Assembly (NCBI GenBank): GCA_021234155.1
Contig: JAJEKV010000003.1
Location: 31,541,166 to 31,605,165 of the forward strand
Direction: 5' to 3'
DNA length: 64,000 bases
Source of the DNA: Isoetes taiwanensis
Lineage: Eukaryota > Streptophyta > Lycopodiopsida > Isoetales > Isoetaceae
Shown here piece after piece: positions 54,712 to 64,000 of the stretch. The notes under the pieces are model-generated. The model made no database searches. It had not been told where the DNA came from and was given only the letters and a program-made list of their open reading frames with translations. Every line of letters begins with the position of its first letter. Position 1 is the first letter of the stretch. The position numbers and the translations under genes are program-made.

Positions 54712-56474
54712 TCACGCTGTCTCAAATTTTACGAAGTACAGTTTTTCTGGCTTTGGATCCCCAAAATTAACTCGTCTTGCTGACACTTCAATTGTGCTGC
54801 GTCCAAAATACATTTTCACTTCTATCTCCCTTGCTTTGCCCAGGTGCAAGCCCTCTGAGATATCCAAGGTGTAGCTAGATTCCTCAACACAACCTGCATC
54901 TGTTGTGTGAACTGGGCATTCTCCATCTGATGTATATAAATCCACGGGTAGCGTTTTCTGGTCGTCATAAAGTGGATAGAAACTGTGTTCGACAGAAGAG
55001 TCGATTAGCACAGACTGATTTTTAAGGACAAACTTGTGAAAAATGTTGTTACAAAGCTTTACTCCATTTCGATCTGTGTACACATGTTCTACAGAATGAC
55101 AATAATCAAATTCATGCGATACACTTATACCATAGGTCTTTTTAGACTTCCTGGAGAGCACCAGGTTCGAATGAAAACCAAATTTGACAGCGCCGTGCAA
55201 AACAGCAGCTCCAGGATTCGCCGGAACAATAATATTTTTAATTTCATGGCCGAACTCCTCTTTTATTCGGCTAACCATGTATTTATTTTCAGAAAAGCCT
55301 CCTACTACCAGCAAGCATTTTATTCTGGGACACAATTTCATCTGTTGCCGTATTAGCTGGATTGTTTTCTGCACCTCGGTGTCAAATAACTCCTTGAATT
55401 TTTGGGTGCTTATCTCCAGCTCTTCGTACTCATCTTCTGGCCTGATAATGCCCTTTGATCTGTCATATGCTTTCCAAGCACTGGCAAGCCTGGATGGAAT
55501 GTCCCAACCCATTCCCACAGAAGAGAAAGAGCCATCAAACGAGCATTTTTTGCCAATCCACCATTTCTGAACCTTAGCAAGGAACTTTGGATCTTGCCGG
55601 GCAAATTTTTCAAAACAACCAATTTTGTTAGCAAGATAACGAAAGAAATTATTGTCTACAAATGTACCTCCACCTATTTCGCCACAGTTCCCAGCTTCAT
55701 GTACTTGGTAGAGATTATTGTTGGCTTTTTTGTGCACAACTATGTCAATAGTTCCACCTCCAATATCCACAACCATGAATTCATCCCCAATTCGTATAGA
55801 GATATCATGAAGCTTCCTCTGACAGTAAATGGACGCCGCTTCAGGCTTCAGAACTATTCGTAGACTATGAGGGCTTGCAGATGAATCCTTGCAGTATTTG
55901 CCTTTTACCATTCCAGCCATTTCACAGCAGATTTGCATTTGTTGCTTGGCACCGTCATCCCAAATTGCAGGCACTGTTACGCACCACTGCACATCTTGCT
56001 TTTTAAAATGCGTTCCATATTTTTCCTTGAGATGATCCACAATAAAATCCGACATGCATTTTAGATAGTCGGATAAGTATAAGCCTCTCGACAGAGAGCC
56101 CATAGGGCAAATCTTGTTTCTGAGAACCAGGAGCTAGCAGTAACTTAAATTTGGTAGCACGATAATATCTGTTTTGACCAAGTACGGTGACTGCCTGTAC
56201 AAAATCTTCCTGCCCACCAGAACTAGCAGAGCCTTGGGCTTGAAGGGCCTCCAAAAGTGCAGGCCAGCCCCAAGCTTTTAGCTGCAGCGAGCGACCCCCC
56301 TGCTCTTGTGTAGAACAAGCTGGTTTGGGTCTTGCAATACGTTTTTCCTGCTGCAGCATCAGAACCAGGCCAATTCTCCAAAATATGGACATCTGAAGGA
56401 TCATTTCGATGAGCGAATGCAAAACCAGAATAAATGGTGCCGAAATCAAGCCCCACTACCACTGCCGGATCCAT
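54712..56474 (-). pseudogene. HSPA12-type HSP70 family gene, frameshifted in its 5' third
   Basis: The encoded protein is a distant HSP70 with an actin-like ATPase fold, of the HSPA12 type. The start MDPAVVVGLDFGTIYSGFAF at 56474 contains the first phosphate-binding motif; an upstream ATG at 56486 lies too near the TATA box. Further motifs are VVDIGGGTIDIVV (second phosphate loop) and LLVVGGFSENKYM (adenosine motif). The HSPA12-like phrase KFKLLLAPG before LPYGLSVERL is also present. From MGSLSRGLYL at 56103 to the stop at 54712 there are 463 open codons. Upstream, two single-base frame changes are needed: one near 56275 (between TRAGGSL and KAWGWPALLE), one near 56070 (between LSVERLI and SDYLKCMSDF). 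Either the gene is a young pseudogene or the bases there are wrong; tiny introns are unlikely. A partial copy lies at 35885. Confidence 0.75.
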
Positions 56475-56508
56475 AGTATAGTGCATTCCAAGTATACAAT
56501 AGCAAGCT

Positions 56509-56518
56509 TTTATATAAG
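56509..56518 (-). promoter_or_regulatory. TATA box of the HSP70-like gene
   Basis: TATATAAAAG on the minus strand lies 35-44 bp upstream of the first in-frame ATG (MDP at 56474). Transcription would start near 56485, which argues for the second ATG as the true start. Confidence 0.6.
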
Positions 56519-57849
56519 AAGGCCTGAATTCGTAGCTGTTGTCGAGGCTCGTAAATTAAGTTAATAATTATTCAGTTTAAATCTCTCATTTGGATTCATT
56601 TGATCGCTTGGTACGAAAATAGGGGACTTCCTCCTCTAAAAATCCGCCCACTTTCGGGTCATCCTTAAAGATTTCCGGCAATCTTCCGGCAAGAAAATAA
56701 AAAAATTTCGGCATATTACACTAGTTATTTTTTCCAATAGCCTCGAATACTCAGTGGCATTTTTATTGGTTAGACACGTTGCTATTTTCGAGGCTTGCTT
56801 TGCATAGGCTCCGCTAAAACAATCTCTGCCCCCAAGAATGCTTGAAACCCGTCCTATTTTCCCTAAAACCCTGAAGGGTTTCCACTTCAATTTGAAAATC
56901 AGAAGGGTTTCCGCTTGAGGAAAGAAATCAAAGCAAATTTTTGGGCCGCCAATACTTAATTTCATCCAATTTGATTCCTCTGGCTGCTTTAAAAGAGCTT
57001 TTGTGAAGCTTTTCTATTCTTAGTTCTTCCCCCGGCGGTGCCGCTGTTGTCTAAACCAGAAGGGTTTCCCAGGTAAAAATTAATCCATTTTTTTGGATTT
57101 TTAGAGCTTGTTTAATCCGGTGGAGCTTTTGGCGCAGGACAATGAAGAAGAGGTCAAGGAAGCTTTTGGCATCTTTGAACAGAAACTAGTTTTACGGGGC
57201 CTTGCAAAACTTGCAAAGTTGCCCATGTACATATAAAATGGTACCACGACTTTATGAAGATGACGATGGCTAAGTAGTAAGAGCAGTCCGTTATTTTATT
57301 TTGATTTTTAACATCCTTCTCTTGCACCCAAATCGTTACTAGCAATGCCATGTTGCACTTCTGATCATTTCTGGGCTCTATATGATCTTCTTTGGGTAAT
57401 TTTGTGTAGTAAGCCTCCTTATTAGAAAACTTTGACATGATGTTTTAGCCGAAATAGCTCTAGATTTTCCTATAGAGCCAACCATGAGAAGCTTCTTTGC
57501 ATAAGTTAGATTTTCAGGATGCCCGAGTCTACTGCTTATTTTGTAAAAAAAACCGTGCTCCTTCTGCTAAAAGAACTTAAAAAACCCAATTCGTTTCTGG
57601 AGACCCTTTGCTGCTTGGAGAACTAAAATGCACATAACATATTAGGAAATTTAATGTTTTCTTAAAATGTAAGAGCACATGACCTTCCTCAAACTCCGCT
57701 CTTGAAGGTAGAATGAGATAATATCATTAAGATTATAAAATGGTTCTCGTTCTCCCAAATGCTTAAGTAGAATTCTTGGCAGACAAATACGAAGATTTTA
57801 AGATGGTTAGCTTTTGGTCATTTTTACCCCTTCTTCTTAGAATCAGAGC
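56519..57849. other. Intergenic, nothing recognised
   Basis: Sequence without protein-like frames of note. A motif around AAACCCTGAAGGGTTTCC recurs near 56865 and 57050 in altered form, but I see no array or RNA gene. Confidence 0.4.
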
Positions 57850-60790
57850 TTGGGATTCGAACCCAAGTATTCCAAAACTCTATCTCCTTCACAATCTCCT
57901 CCACCAAATCCGTCTGATCATCAAAACTTTCTTCTGTGTTTATTTTCAATTTCGATCTTCTCTTTTATAGTCTATTTCCACCGACATGCATATTGAATGA
58001 CAAGTGTTCCCAATATGCATCTTAGACCATTGCCTATGGCATGATAAATCCAACATTTCCCCTTCATGCCATATCCCTCAATGTCATATCATTTCACCAG
58101 ATATTCCAAGAATTTCTTTGAACAAGTTAAGTTTACGTTCTGTCATTGTCTTGGTAAACAAGTCTGCTGCTTGATATGAGGTCTCCACATATTGCATAAC
58201 TAGCTCATTTTTTGCAATAAGATCCCTTATGAAATGAATATGTAATTCTATATGTGTGGTTCTTTCATGATGCACAGGATTTTTTGCTATAGCAATACAA
58301 CTTAGACTATCCGTTAACAGCACAGTCGGATTTGGCTGAGGTATACCTACTTTAGTTAATAGTCTTCTTACCCATGCAATTTCTTTAGCTGCTGAAGACG
58401 CTGCCGAGTATTCAGCTTCTGCAGAGGACATCGCAATAGATGCTTCTCCATGATATCAAACCTCCTGCAAGTACCAAGGCATAGCTAGATGTTGACCTTC
58501 TAGCATCTAGATCTCCTGCCCAATCTGCATCTGAATATGCAAATAAGACCAAATTATTAGAATTAAACGTGATTCCATGATCTTTAGTGCCCTTTAAATA
58601 TCTTAAGATCCTTTTGGCTGCAATCCAATGTCCTCTGCCTGGATTGTTGTTATATCTGCTTAATAGATTTACTGCAAAAGCAATATCTGGACGTGTACTG
58701 TTAGCAACATATAGCAGACATCCTATGAGTTCTCTGTATGGAATATTTTCCATTTCCTTTCTTTCATGTTCAGATGATGGACATAAAGCTGCTGAAATTT
58801 TATAACCTGCTACAAGTGGAGTACTCACTGTGTTTGCATTTTCTAATCCAAATCTTTTTATCATATTTTCAATGTTTCTTGTCTGACTAAGTCTGAGTAT
58901 TTTATTTTCCTTATCTCTATTCATCTCAATACCCAAAAACTGTTTCAGTTCTCCAAGATCTGTCATTTTAAATCTTTTCTTCAAAATATCTTTGCATCTA
59001 TCTAGATGTTTCATGCAATTTGAAGCCATCACACAATCATCTACATATAGAGCAATAATACAAAATTTATCTCCCTCTTTGAGCATGTAAAGATTTCCAT
59101 CATTTTTAAGTTTTTCAAATTCTTGTTCTCTCAGATACTTATCCATGCATTTATACCATTCTCTAGGTGCTTATCTTAAACCGTACATCGCTCGTTTTAA
59201 TTTCCAAACCATGCCAGTACCTGTTTCAAAGCCTGGAGCTTGTTTCTTGTATATCTCTTCTTGTAAGCTGGCATCCAGAAATGCAATTTTCACATCCATG
59301 TGATGTACATCAAGTTTGAGAGCATTTGCTACTGCTAATACAAGTCTTACACTTGTTAATTTGACAATACGGGAGTATGTTTCTTCATAATCAATTCCCT
59401 TTTTTTGAGAAAAACCTTGAGCAACCAACCTAGCTTTATATCTTTTTGATCCATCAGCATTTGTTTTTATTCTATAAATCCATTTATTTCCAACCAGATT
59501 CTTACTTCTAGGATATTCTACTAACTCATACGTACCAGTTTCCTTGAAAGAGTCCATCTCTTCTTGCATTGCCCTCACCCATTCAGATGCCTTTTCTGAA
59601 TTGATTGCTTCATCAAAAGATGTGGGAACGTCAGGTTCAAACACAGCCATTAACGAGGGAAATCTAACTGGAGGTTTCCCAATTCTTCTGGTTTTCCATG
59701 TGTCATATCTGCCATACATTTCAGGATTATAGTCTATACCTGTATCTTTAAGCTTTTCCACCTCAGTCTTCCTTTTTCGTTGCCTCGCTTCTGCTTCTGG
59801 TATAGGTGGTGCCGATCCTGCTCCATTGATGTCTTCGCTTTCCTCATCACCTGTTCTGTACATGTCATCTTCATTCTCTTCGTCAGAGTCAAAGTCAGTA
59901 GCAAAGTCAACTTTACTATCATGAGCAATGGGTCTTTCTACTTCCCCTTTCTTTTCTGAAGTTTCTATTTCATGTCTATCTTTGTAAAATTTGCTTTCAT
60001 CAAATACGATGTCTCTGCTAGTTACTATTTTCTTTGTTTCGGGTATGAAAATTCTATAACCTTTTGATTCCTCATCATAACCGACTAGAAATCCTATTTC
60101 TGCTCTGTTATCCAATTTAAGTCTTATTTCTTCAGGAACATGAGCATATGTCAAACAACCATAAGCTTTAAAACCATCATATGAACGATTTAGTTTAGTA
60201 CCTGACCATATCTTCTCTGGAATACCTCCATCCAAGCTGCTTGATGGTAATCTATTCTGTATAAAAAAAATGTTGTTTTGACTGCTTCTTCCCAAAGATA
60301 ATTTGGTAAACCTGCAAACTTTATCATAGATCTTACAGCATCTAAAACCGTTCTATTTTTTCTTTCTGCAACACCGTTTTATTGCGGAGTATATCTACAT
60401 GTGAGTTGTCTTTTTATTCCACGCTCAAGACAAAAATATTTAAACTTTCTTGAAAGATATTCACCACCTCTATCTGATCTAATGCATTTAACTTTACGTC
60501 CTGTTTCCCTTTCCATTTCATTTACATACATCTTGAATGCATCAAGGGCTTTGTCTTTAGTTGACAATAAATAGCATTTTCCCCTTCTACTAAAATCATC
60601 AATAAAAGATATATAATACCTTTTACCCGTTCTTCCTTGAACATTCAATGGACCACAAAGATCTGTATGTACGAGATCAAGAGGACCCAGAGCCAAGGTT
60701 GGCAATCCATGGTCCAGTGGAAGTGCAAGTCTAAGGGCATGGGCAAGTGCACTAATAGATGAGGATAGAACGGACTTGAGTGACATGATC
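57850..60790 (-). mobile_element. Ty1-copia retrotransposon remnant (integrase, RT, RNase H, 3' LTR)
   Basis: Reading down the minus strand are integrase (HTDLCGP, KCIRSDRGGEYLSRKF, then NGVAERKNRT), reverse transcriptase (DVKIAFLDASLQEEIY, RT box YVDDCVMASN) and RNase H (MSSAEAEYSAASSAAKEIAW, LFTKTMTERK). After the pol stop at 58084 a purine tract (AAGGGGAAA) precedes TGTTGGATTTATCATGCC at 58055, the start of the 3' LTR, with TATA (CTATAAAAG) near 57965. Order integrase before RT defines Ty1-copia. Lesions are a CAA-to-TAA type stop near 60378, a frameshift in the T-run at 60263-60270, a CAA-to-TAA type stop near 59175 and a small deletion near 58440. Gag, protease and the 5' LTR are missing. 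Confidence 0.9.
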
Positions 60791-62904
60791 AGTAATGTAT
60801 GATAGTAAGCATGCTATTGCATTCAAGTAGGGCTAGGAAAATGGACCCCAAACAAGAGTTCCAAAGTTGGATACCCAGCTAGTCTCTCCTTTACAACAGT
60901 TCCGTGGGTCAAGCATCTACTCCCCATGTCCTTGTCCTCTCATCTTTATCTTTTCTTTAATTATGTACCTCTCTATCCTCTTAACCACTGCGTAACCAAT
61001 GTCCCATATTGTCTATGCAGCTCTGTCCCATTGTGCATTTTAACTGGGGTGTTGCAAGACTGTGTTAGCTGCACTACAATTTCGACCAACAATTGTCTAT
61101 AATGAAAACAAGAGCTCCATTGCCCTTCCTGAAATTCTATCTTGCATAAAAGTTGCAAACATACAGGCATTCATCACCATTTCACTAGGGAGCAAGTTCA
61201 AGCAGGTATCATTATCATGAAATGTATGACTACAATAGAAATGCATGTAGACATTCTCACCTAGCCTCTGGCTCAGGATGACTTCCAATATCACAGTGGC
61301 AATCTTGGCATGGAACCTTGTTTATGCACAATCCTAAGGGAAAGACAATCTTAGCAGATTTGCAGATTTATCTCTGCTCAAGATCAGCTTACAAATTATG
61401 AACAAAGTTGCATATTTATCTCTGCCCAAAAGTAGATTATGAACAGAACAGATTTACTGTAGAATTTCTATATCAGACCAATATGTCAGAGATGTTTATG
61501 TCAGAGATGTTTCATGTCTAGCAGAACTATACAGTTTAGAAACTTATAACCTTTCCTGCAGAAGACAGATGCAATGCTTAAAGTTTCTACTCAACATGAC
61601 CTTCCATGCTATTATCCTAGAAGACAGACAGACAGGTTCTGAAATTGACAGAAAGCAAACCAAGAGCCATACTAGATGTTTGGTGGAAATATTTCCTAGT
61701 TGTTTTACTAGATTTTTCCTATTGTCTTCTCAAAATACTTTTTACATGGAGTTTGAGACTATTTGTCTAGCAAAATTATGTGACATTTGCACAGGAATTC
61801 ATAGAGCTCAGCATGATTATATATAGTTTAAGACTCTAGAAGAGTTTGTAGAATATGTACAAAAGTGCCTGGATTATTCAGATTATAGGGTATATAGTGC
61901 TAAATTTGATCATTTTGGAAACATTTAGAAATGGAATGAAATGTGGTCAAACCTGGATGAAGTGGTTCCGGGGCAGATAAATCTGGAGCTTAACGAATCG
62001 ATCTGAACAGATGTGATTGAGCTCACCAGATATCGATTTGATGTAAAATCCTCTGGGCTCTGTTTGATTGAATGCAAAACATAAGTTATGGTGTCAATCC
62101 AATTCTGAATAGTTTAATACCTTGTTTGAATAGTTTAATCCAATTTTGCCATTTTAATACCTTGTGAACAGAACCCTAAATCATTAACTATTGAACCCTA
62201 AACCATTAACCATTGAATTTAATATTGATAGTAACCAAAAGTGATAGTGGTGTGTTTGGTCCATTTTATTTCAAATATGTGCAAATCTTGCTTCATATGA
62301 AGCTCTCATCTCTCTAGGTTTTTTTTTTTCACAACAACTGCTTTATCTCTACAATATAGTGACAATTTTTTGGTTTATTTTGGCAAAGATTTGACTAGAG
62401 TCATGATTTTGCATTAACTTCATTTACATTTTACTTTTTAGCAGTATCTACAATGTCTCGTCATCCCAATAGATATAAAATCTGAATAATAGATCAAAAT
62501 TTGCCAATTAGCTGCAAATTATAGTAGATACAAACTGTTATCGTCTAATATTAGAAATCTCACTCCATCTCCATATTATGTTTAAAATATAAATATCTTA
62601 TATGTCATAATGTAATATTTGATTTTGCCCCTGTGTTAATGTTAGAAATCTCACTCTTTCTCCATATTAGTTGTTATGTTCAAAACATGAATATGTCATA
62701 ATAAAATATTTGAGTTTGTTCGTGAGCTTATTGTAATTGTTTTTGAATTTTAAGAGTACTTGAAGTAAGGATTTCTATTAATTTTGCATATGCTAACATG
62801 TGTTCAAATATAGGTGGATGAGATTTTGCAGGACCAGTTTAATGTTGCAGTGCGGATACCTCTGAGATATAATATCTAGCATAATAATAGGGGGTCATGA
62901 ATTA
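60791..62904. other. AT-rich intergenic stretch, nothing recognised
   Basis: I see no coding frame with protein character. Short phrases repeat (GAATAGTTTAAT near 62107 and 62138; CCTAAATCATTAACTATTGA near 62173), but they do not form an array. The TTAAACTATATATAATC region near 61820 is plain AT-rich DNA. Confidence 0.5.
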
Positions 62905-63450
62905 ATAATTAATATTTACGCCCTTAAAGTTTACCTATTTTTCCTTTTGTTAGGGCCCGAAGAACCCAATTTTTTTTTTTAATATAACAACCAACACATA
63001 ATTACCATTGACATTATTAACACAAACCATTGCATCCAATACATTTAAATTAAAATCCCCCTGAACCCCCTTTAGTTTGGGTGCATATTCACGCAGGGGG
63101 TTTACGTAGGGCATCGAGAGCCCCTAAAAATTTACAATACATGTACAAAATTAACACTATTAAGTACATTACTTCAAACCTTATAGTATTTTGCAAACCT
63201 CAATATACAGTATATAAAAACTTGTATAGGCATACCCCACGAACGGGGATCCCTATATACGATCCAGATCGAGGAATAAATGCAAATATGCCCATCCGAC
63301 AGCTCTCGATGCCTGGAGTAACCCCCCGTGTGAATATGCACCCAAACCAAAGGGGGTTTCATGGGGATTTTAATTTAGATGCATTGGATGCAATGGTTTG
63401 TGTTAATAATGTTAATGGTAATTATGTGTTGGTTGTTATAGAGGAACGAA
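62905..63450. mobile_element. Foldback element, copy 3 (complete)
   Basis: The left arm (about 62955-63120) and right arm (about 63290-63445) are inverted copies containing CCCCTTTAGTTTGGGTGCAT-type sequence, around a centre with ACATGTACAAAATTAACAC and the ACCCCACGAACGGGGATC part. The 50 bp before it (AATTAATATTTACGCCCTTA) match those before copy 1 at 41745, so the repeated unit extends at least that far. Confidence 0.85.
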
Positions 63451-63664
63451 TTAATGGGTTGGTATTATCCAACTTGCAAGGAGGTTGAACCCAAGACCAG
63501 ATTATGAGGGATCAGGAGCAGCCGTAGGAGCAACGCCGCAGCATAAAGATGATCACACATGTTGCCCATCGGACACCATTGCCATCTCCAGGGCATGACG
63601 CCATCCCTTCCGTAGGTCCTACATCGACAGAGATATATCTAGAAATTCAGTAGATCCTACACCT

Positions 63665-64000
63665 ATGACTTCCACAGGTTCTAGAGGTAGAGGGAGGCCA
63701 TGCCGCCCTCCACCTTCATCCCAAGAGCGGCTTGTTCAGGTTTGTATAGTTATTATACTTTTTGAATTCAGCTTCCTTTATTTCTTGTTCCTTTCTTATG
63801 ATATTGCATGTTGGCCGCTTTCTAGATTGGAATCTTTAAGTATGAACCAGGCATAAAAGTTATACAAGGTACAACGGGTCTTCCTTTAATGGCTATAAGC
63901 AATTTAAGGAAGCCAAAAATTGGGCAAGGGTCAAGGGTTTTTGCAAAATCCATAAAGAGGGTCACAGACGATTTATTTTACTGGAAAGAACCACATAACC
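63665..64000 (+). CDS. 5' part of a spliced gene or element ORF, unidentified, cut by the window edge
   Basis: Exon 1 (start taken at ATG 63665, ending 63739) reads MTSTGSRGRGRPCRPPPSSQ then ERLVQ. The RGRGRP core resembles an AT-hook DNA-binding motif, followed by a Pro-rich turn. The frame is open upstream to about 63600 (FRRSYIDRDISRNSVDPTP), so the start could be earlier. An 86-bp intron with GT/AG borders follows. Exon 2 (63826 to the edge) continues in phase 0: IGIFKYEPGIKVIQGTTGLP, LMAISNLRKPKIGQGSRVFA and RVTDDLFYWKEPHN. I recognise no family; both a host gene and a transposon protein are possible. It lies 220 bp from foldback copy 3. Confidence 0.4.

Noticed and set aside
55036-55570. 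Plus-strand frames over the HSP70-like gene
   Set aside because: They are antisense shadows of the recognised coding strand.
57840-57880. A tRNA T-arm-like sequence (GGGTTCGAATCCC on the minus strand)
   Set aside because: It is a symmetrical CTTGGGTTCGAATCCCAAG palindrome. No acceptor, D or anticodon arm can be formed around it, and it lies in the copia LTR region.
62160-62220. Telomere-like CCCTAAA repeats
   Set aside because: Only two or three spaced CCCTAAA/CCCTAAAC words occur, within AT-rich sequence, not a tandem array.
63081-63488. A 135-codon frame in foldback copy 3 (PGVTPRVNMHPNQRG), also seen in copy 1
   Set aside because: It is read through a hairpin arm, and differences between the copies are mostly amino-acid changing, with no sign of selection on protein.
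1-64000. CRISPR array, operon or bacterial-type feature
   Set aside because: Introns, retrotransposons and CACTA ends show this is plant nuclear DNA; the tandem repeats lack the spacer pattern of CRISPR.

Overview
The window looks like nuclear DNA of a land plant with a large, transposon-rich genome. The signs are a thirteen-exon gene with introns up to about 1.7 kb and plant-type splice sites, a fragment of a plant phytochrome, a plant RING/PHD fragment, Ty1-copia and Ty3-gypsy remnants, CACTA-like ends and many foldback and palindromic repeats. A fern or lycophyte would fit, but I cannot place it more precisely from sequence alone. True host genes are few. One is a well-preserved family GT14 (core-2/I-branching-like) glycosyltransferase on the minus strand, 22223 down to about 13475. 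The second is an HSPA12-type HSP70 gene on the minus strand, 56474-54712, whose 5' third carries frameshifts. The third is the start of an unidentified spliced gene at the right edge, 63665-64000.

Layout. 1-6670 is repeat DNA: a 20-bp minisatellite, several kinds of self-complementary repeats, and a short transposon-protein-like remnant. 6788-9871 is a complete CACTA-like element with a 3-bp target duplication; it contains exon-like pieces. 9872-12309 is mostly featureless. 12310-22600 is the GT14 gene with C-rich subterminal arrays downstream and inside an intron. 23175-27880 holds a small structured repeat, a RING/PHD gene fragment, a 1.6-kb poly(A) retroposon with a 15-bp target duplication, and a foldback element. 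28190-31850 is a decayed Ty3-gypsy pol end and long non-coding DNA that may be its LTR. 32700-35060 is a nested inverted repeat. 35885-42606 is a patchwork of captured host pieces (HSP70 3' end, a phytochrome piece, a helicase motif, unknown proteins) between array ends. 42606-54300 is one large DNA transposon. 54700-56500 is the HSP70 gene, 57850-60790 a decayed Ty1-copia element, and 62905-63450 another foldback copy.

The most notable object is the 11.7-kb element at 42615-54291. It has 32-bp terminal inverted repeats and a 9-bp target duplication (gtatgggat). Five copies of an AAATCGCTTAAGCGATTT palindrome lie just inside each end, with more copies between its internal coding modules. At least four decayed coding modules match no family I recognise, and a 2.57-kb solo LTR (5-bp duplication ccgag) is nested inside. 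The 9-bp duplication points to a Mutator-like element, but I found no recognisable transposase. A second theme is gene capture: two loci (24.5 kb and 39.6 kb) share about 140 bp of leader, followed by fragments of different host genes in sense orientation.
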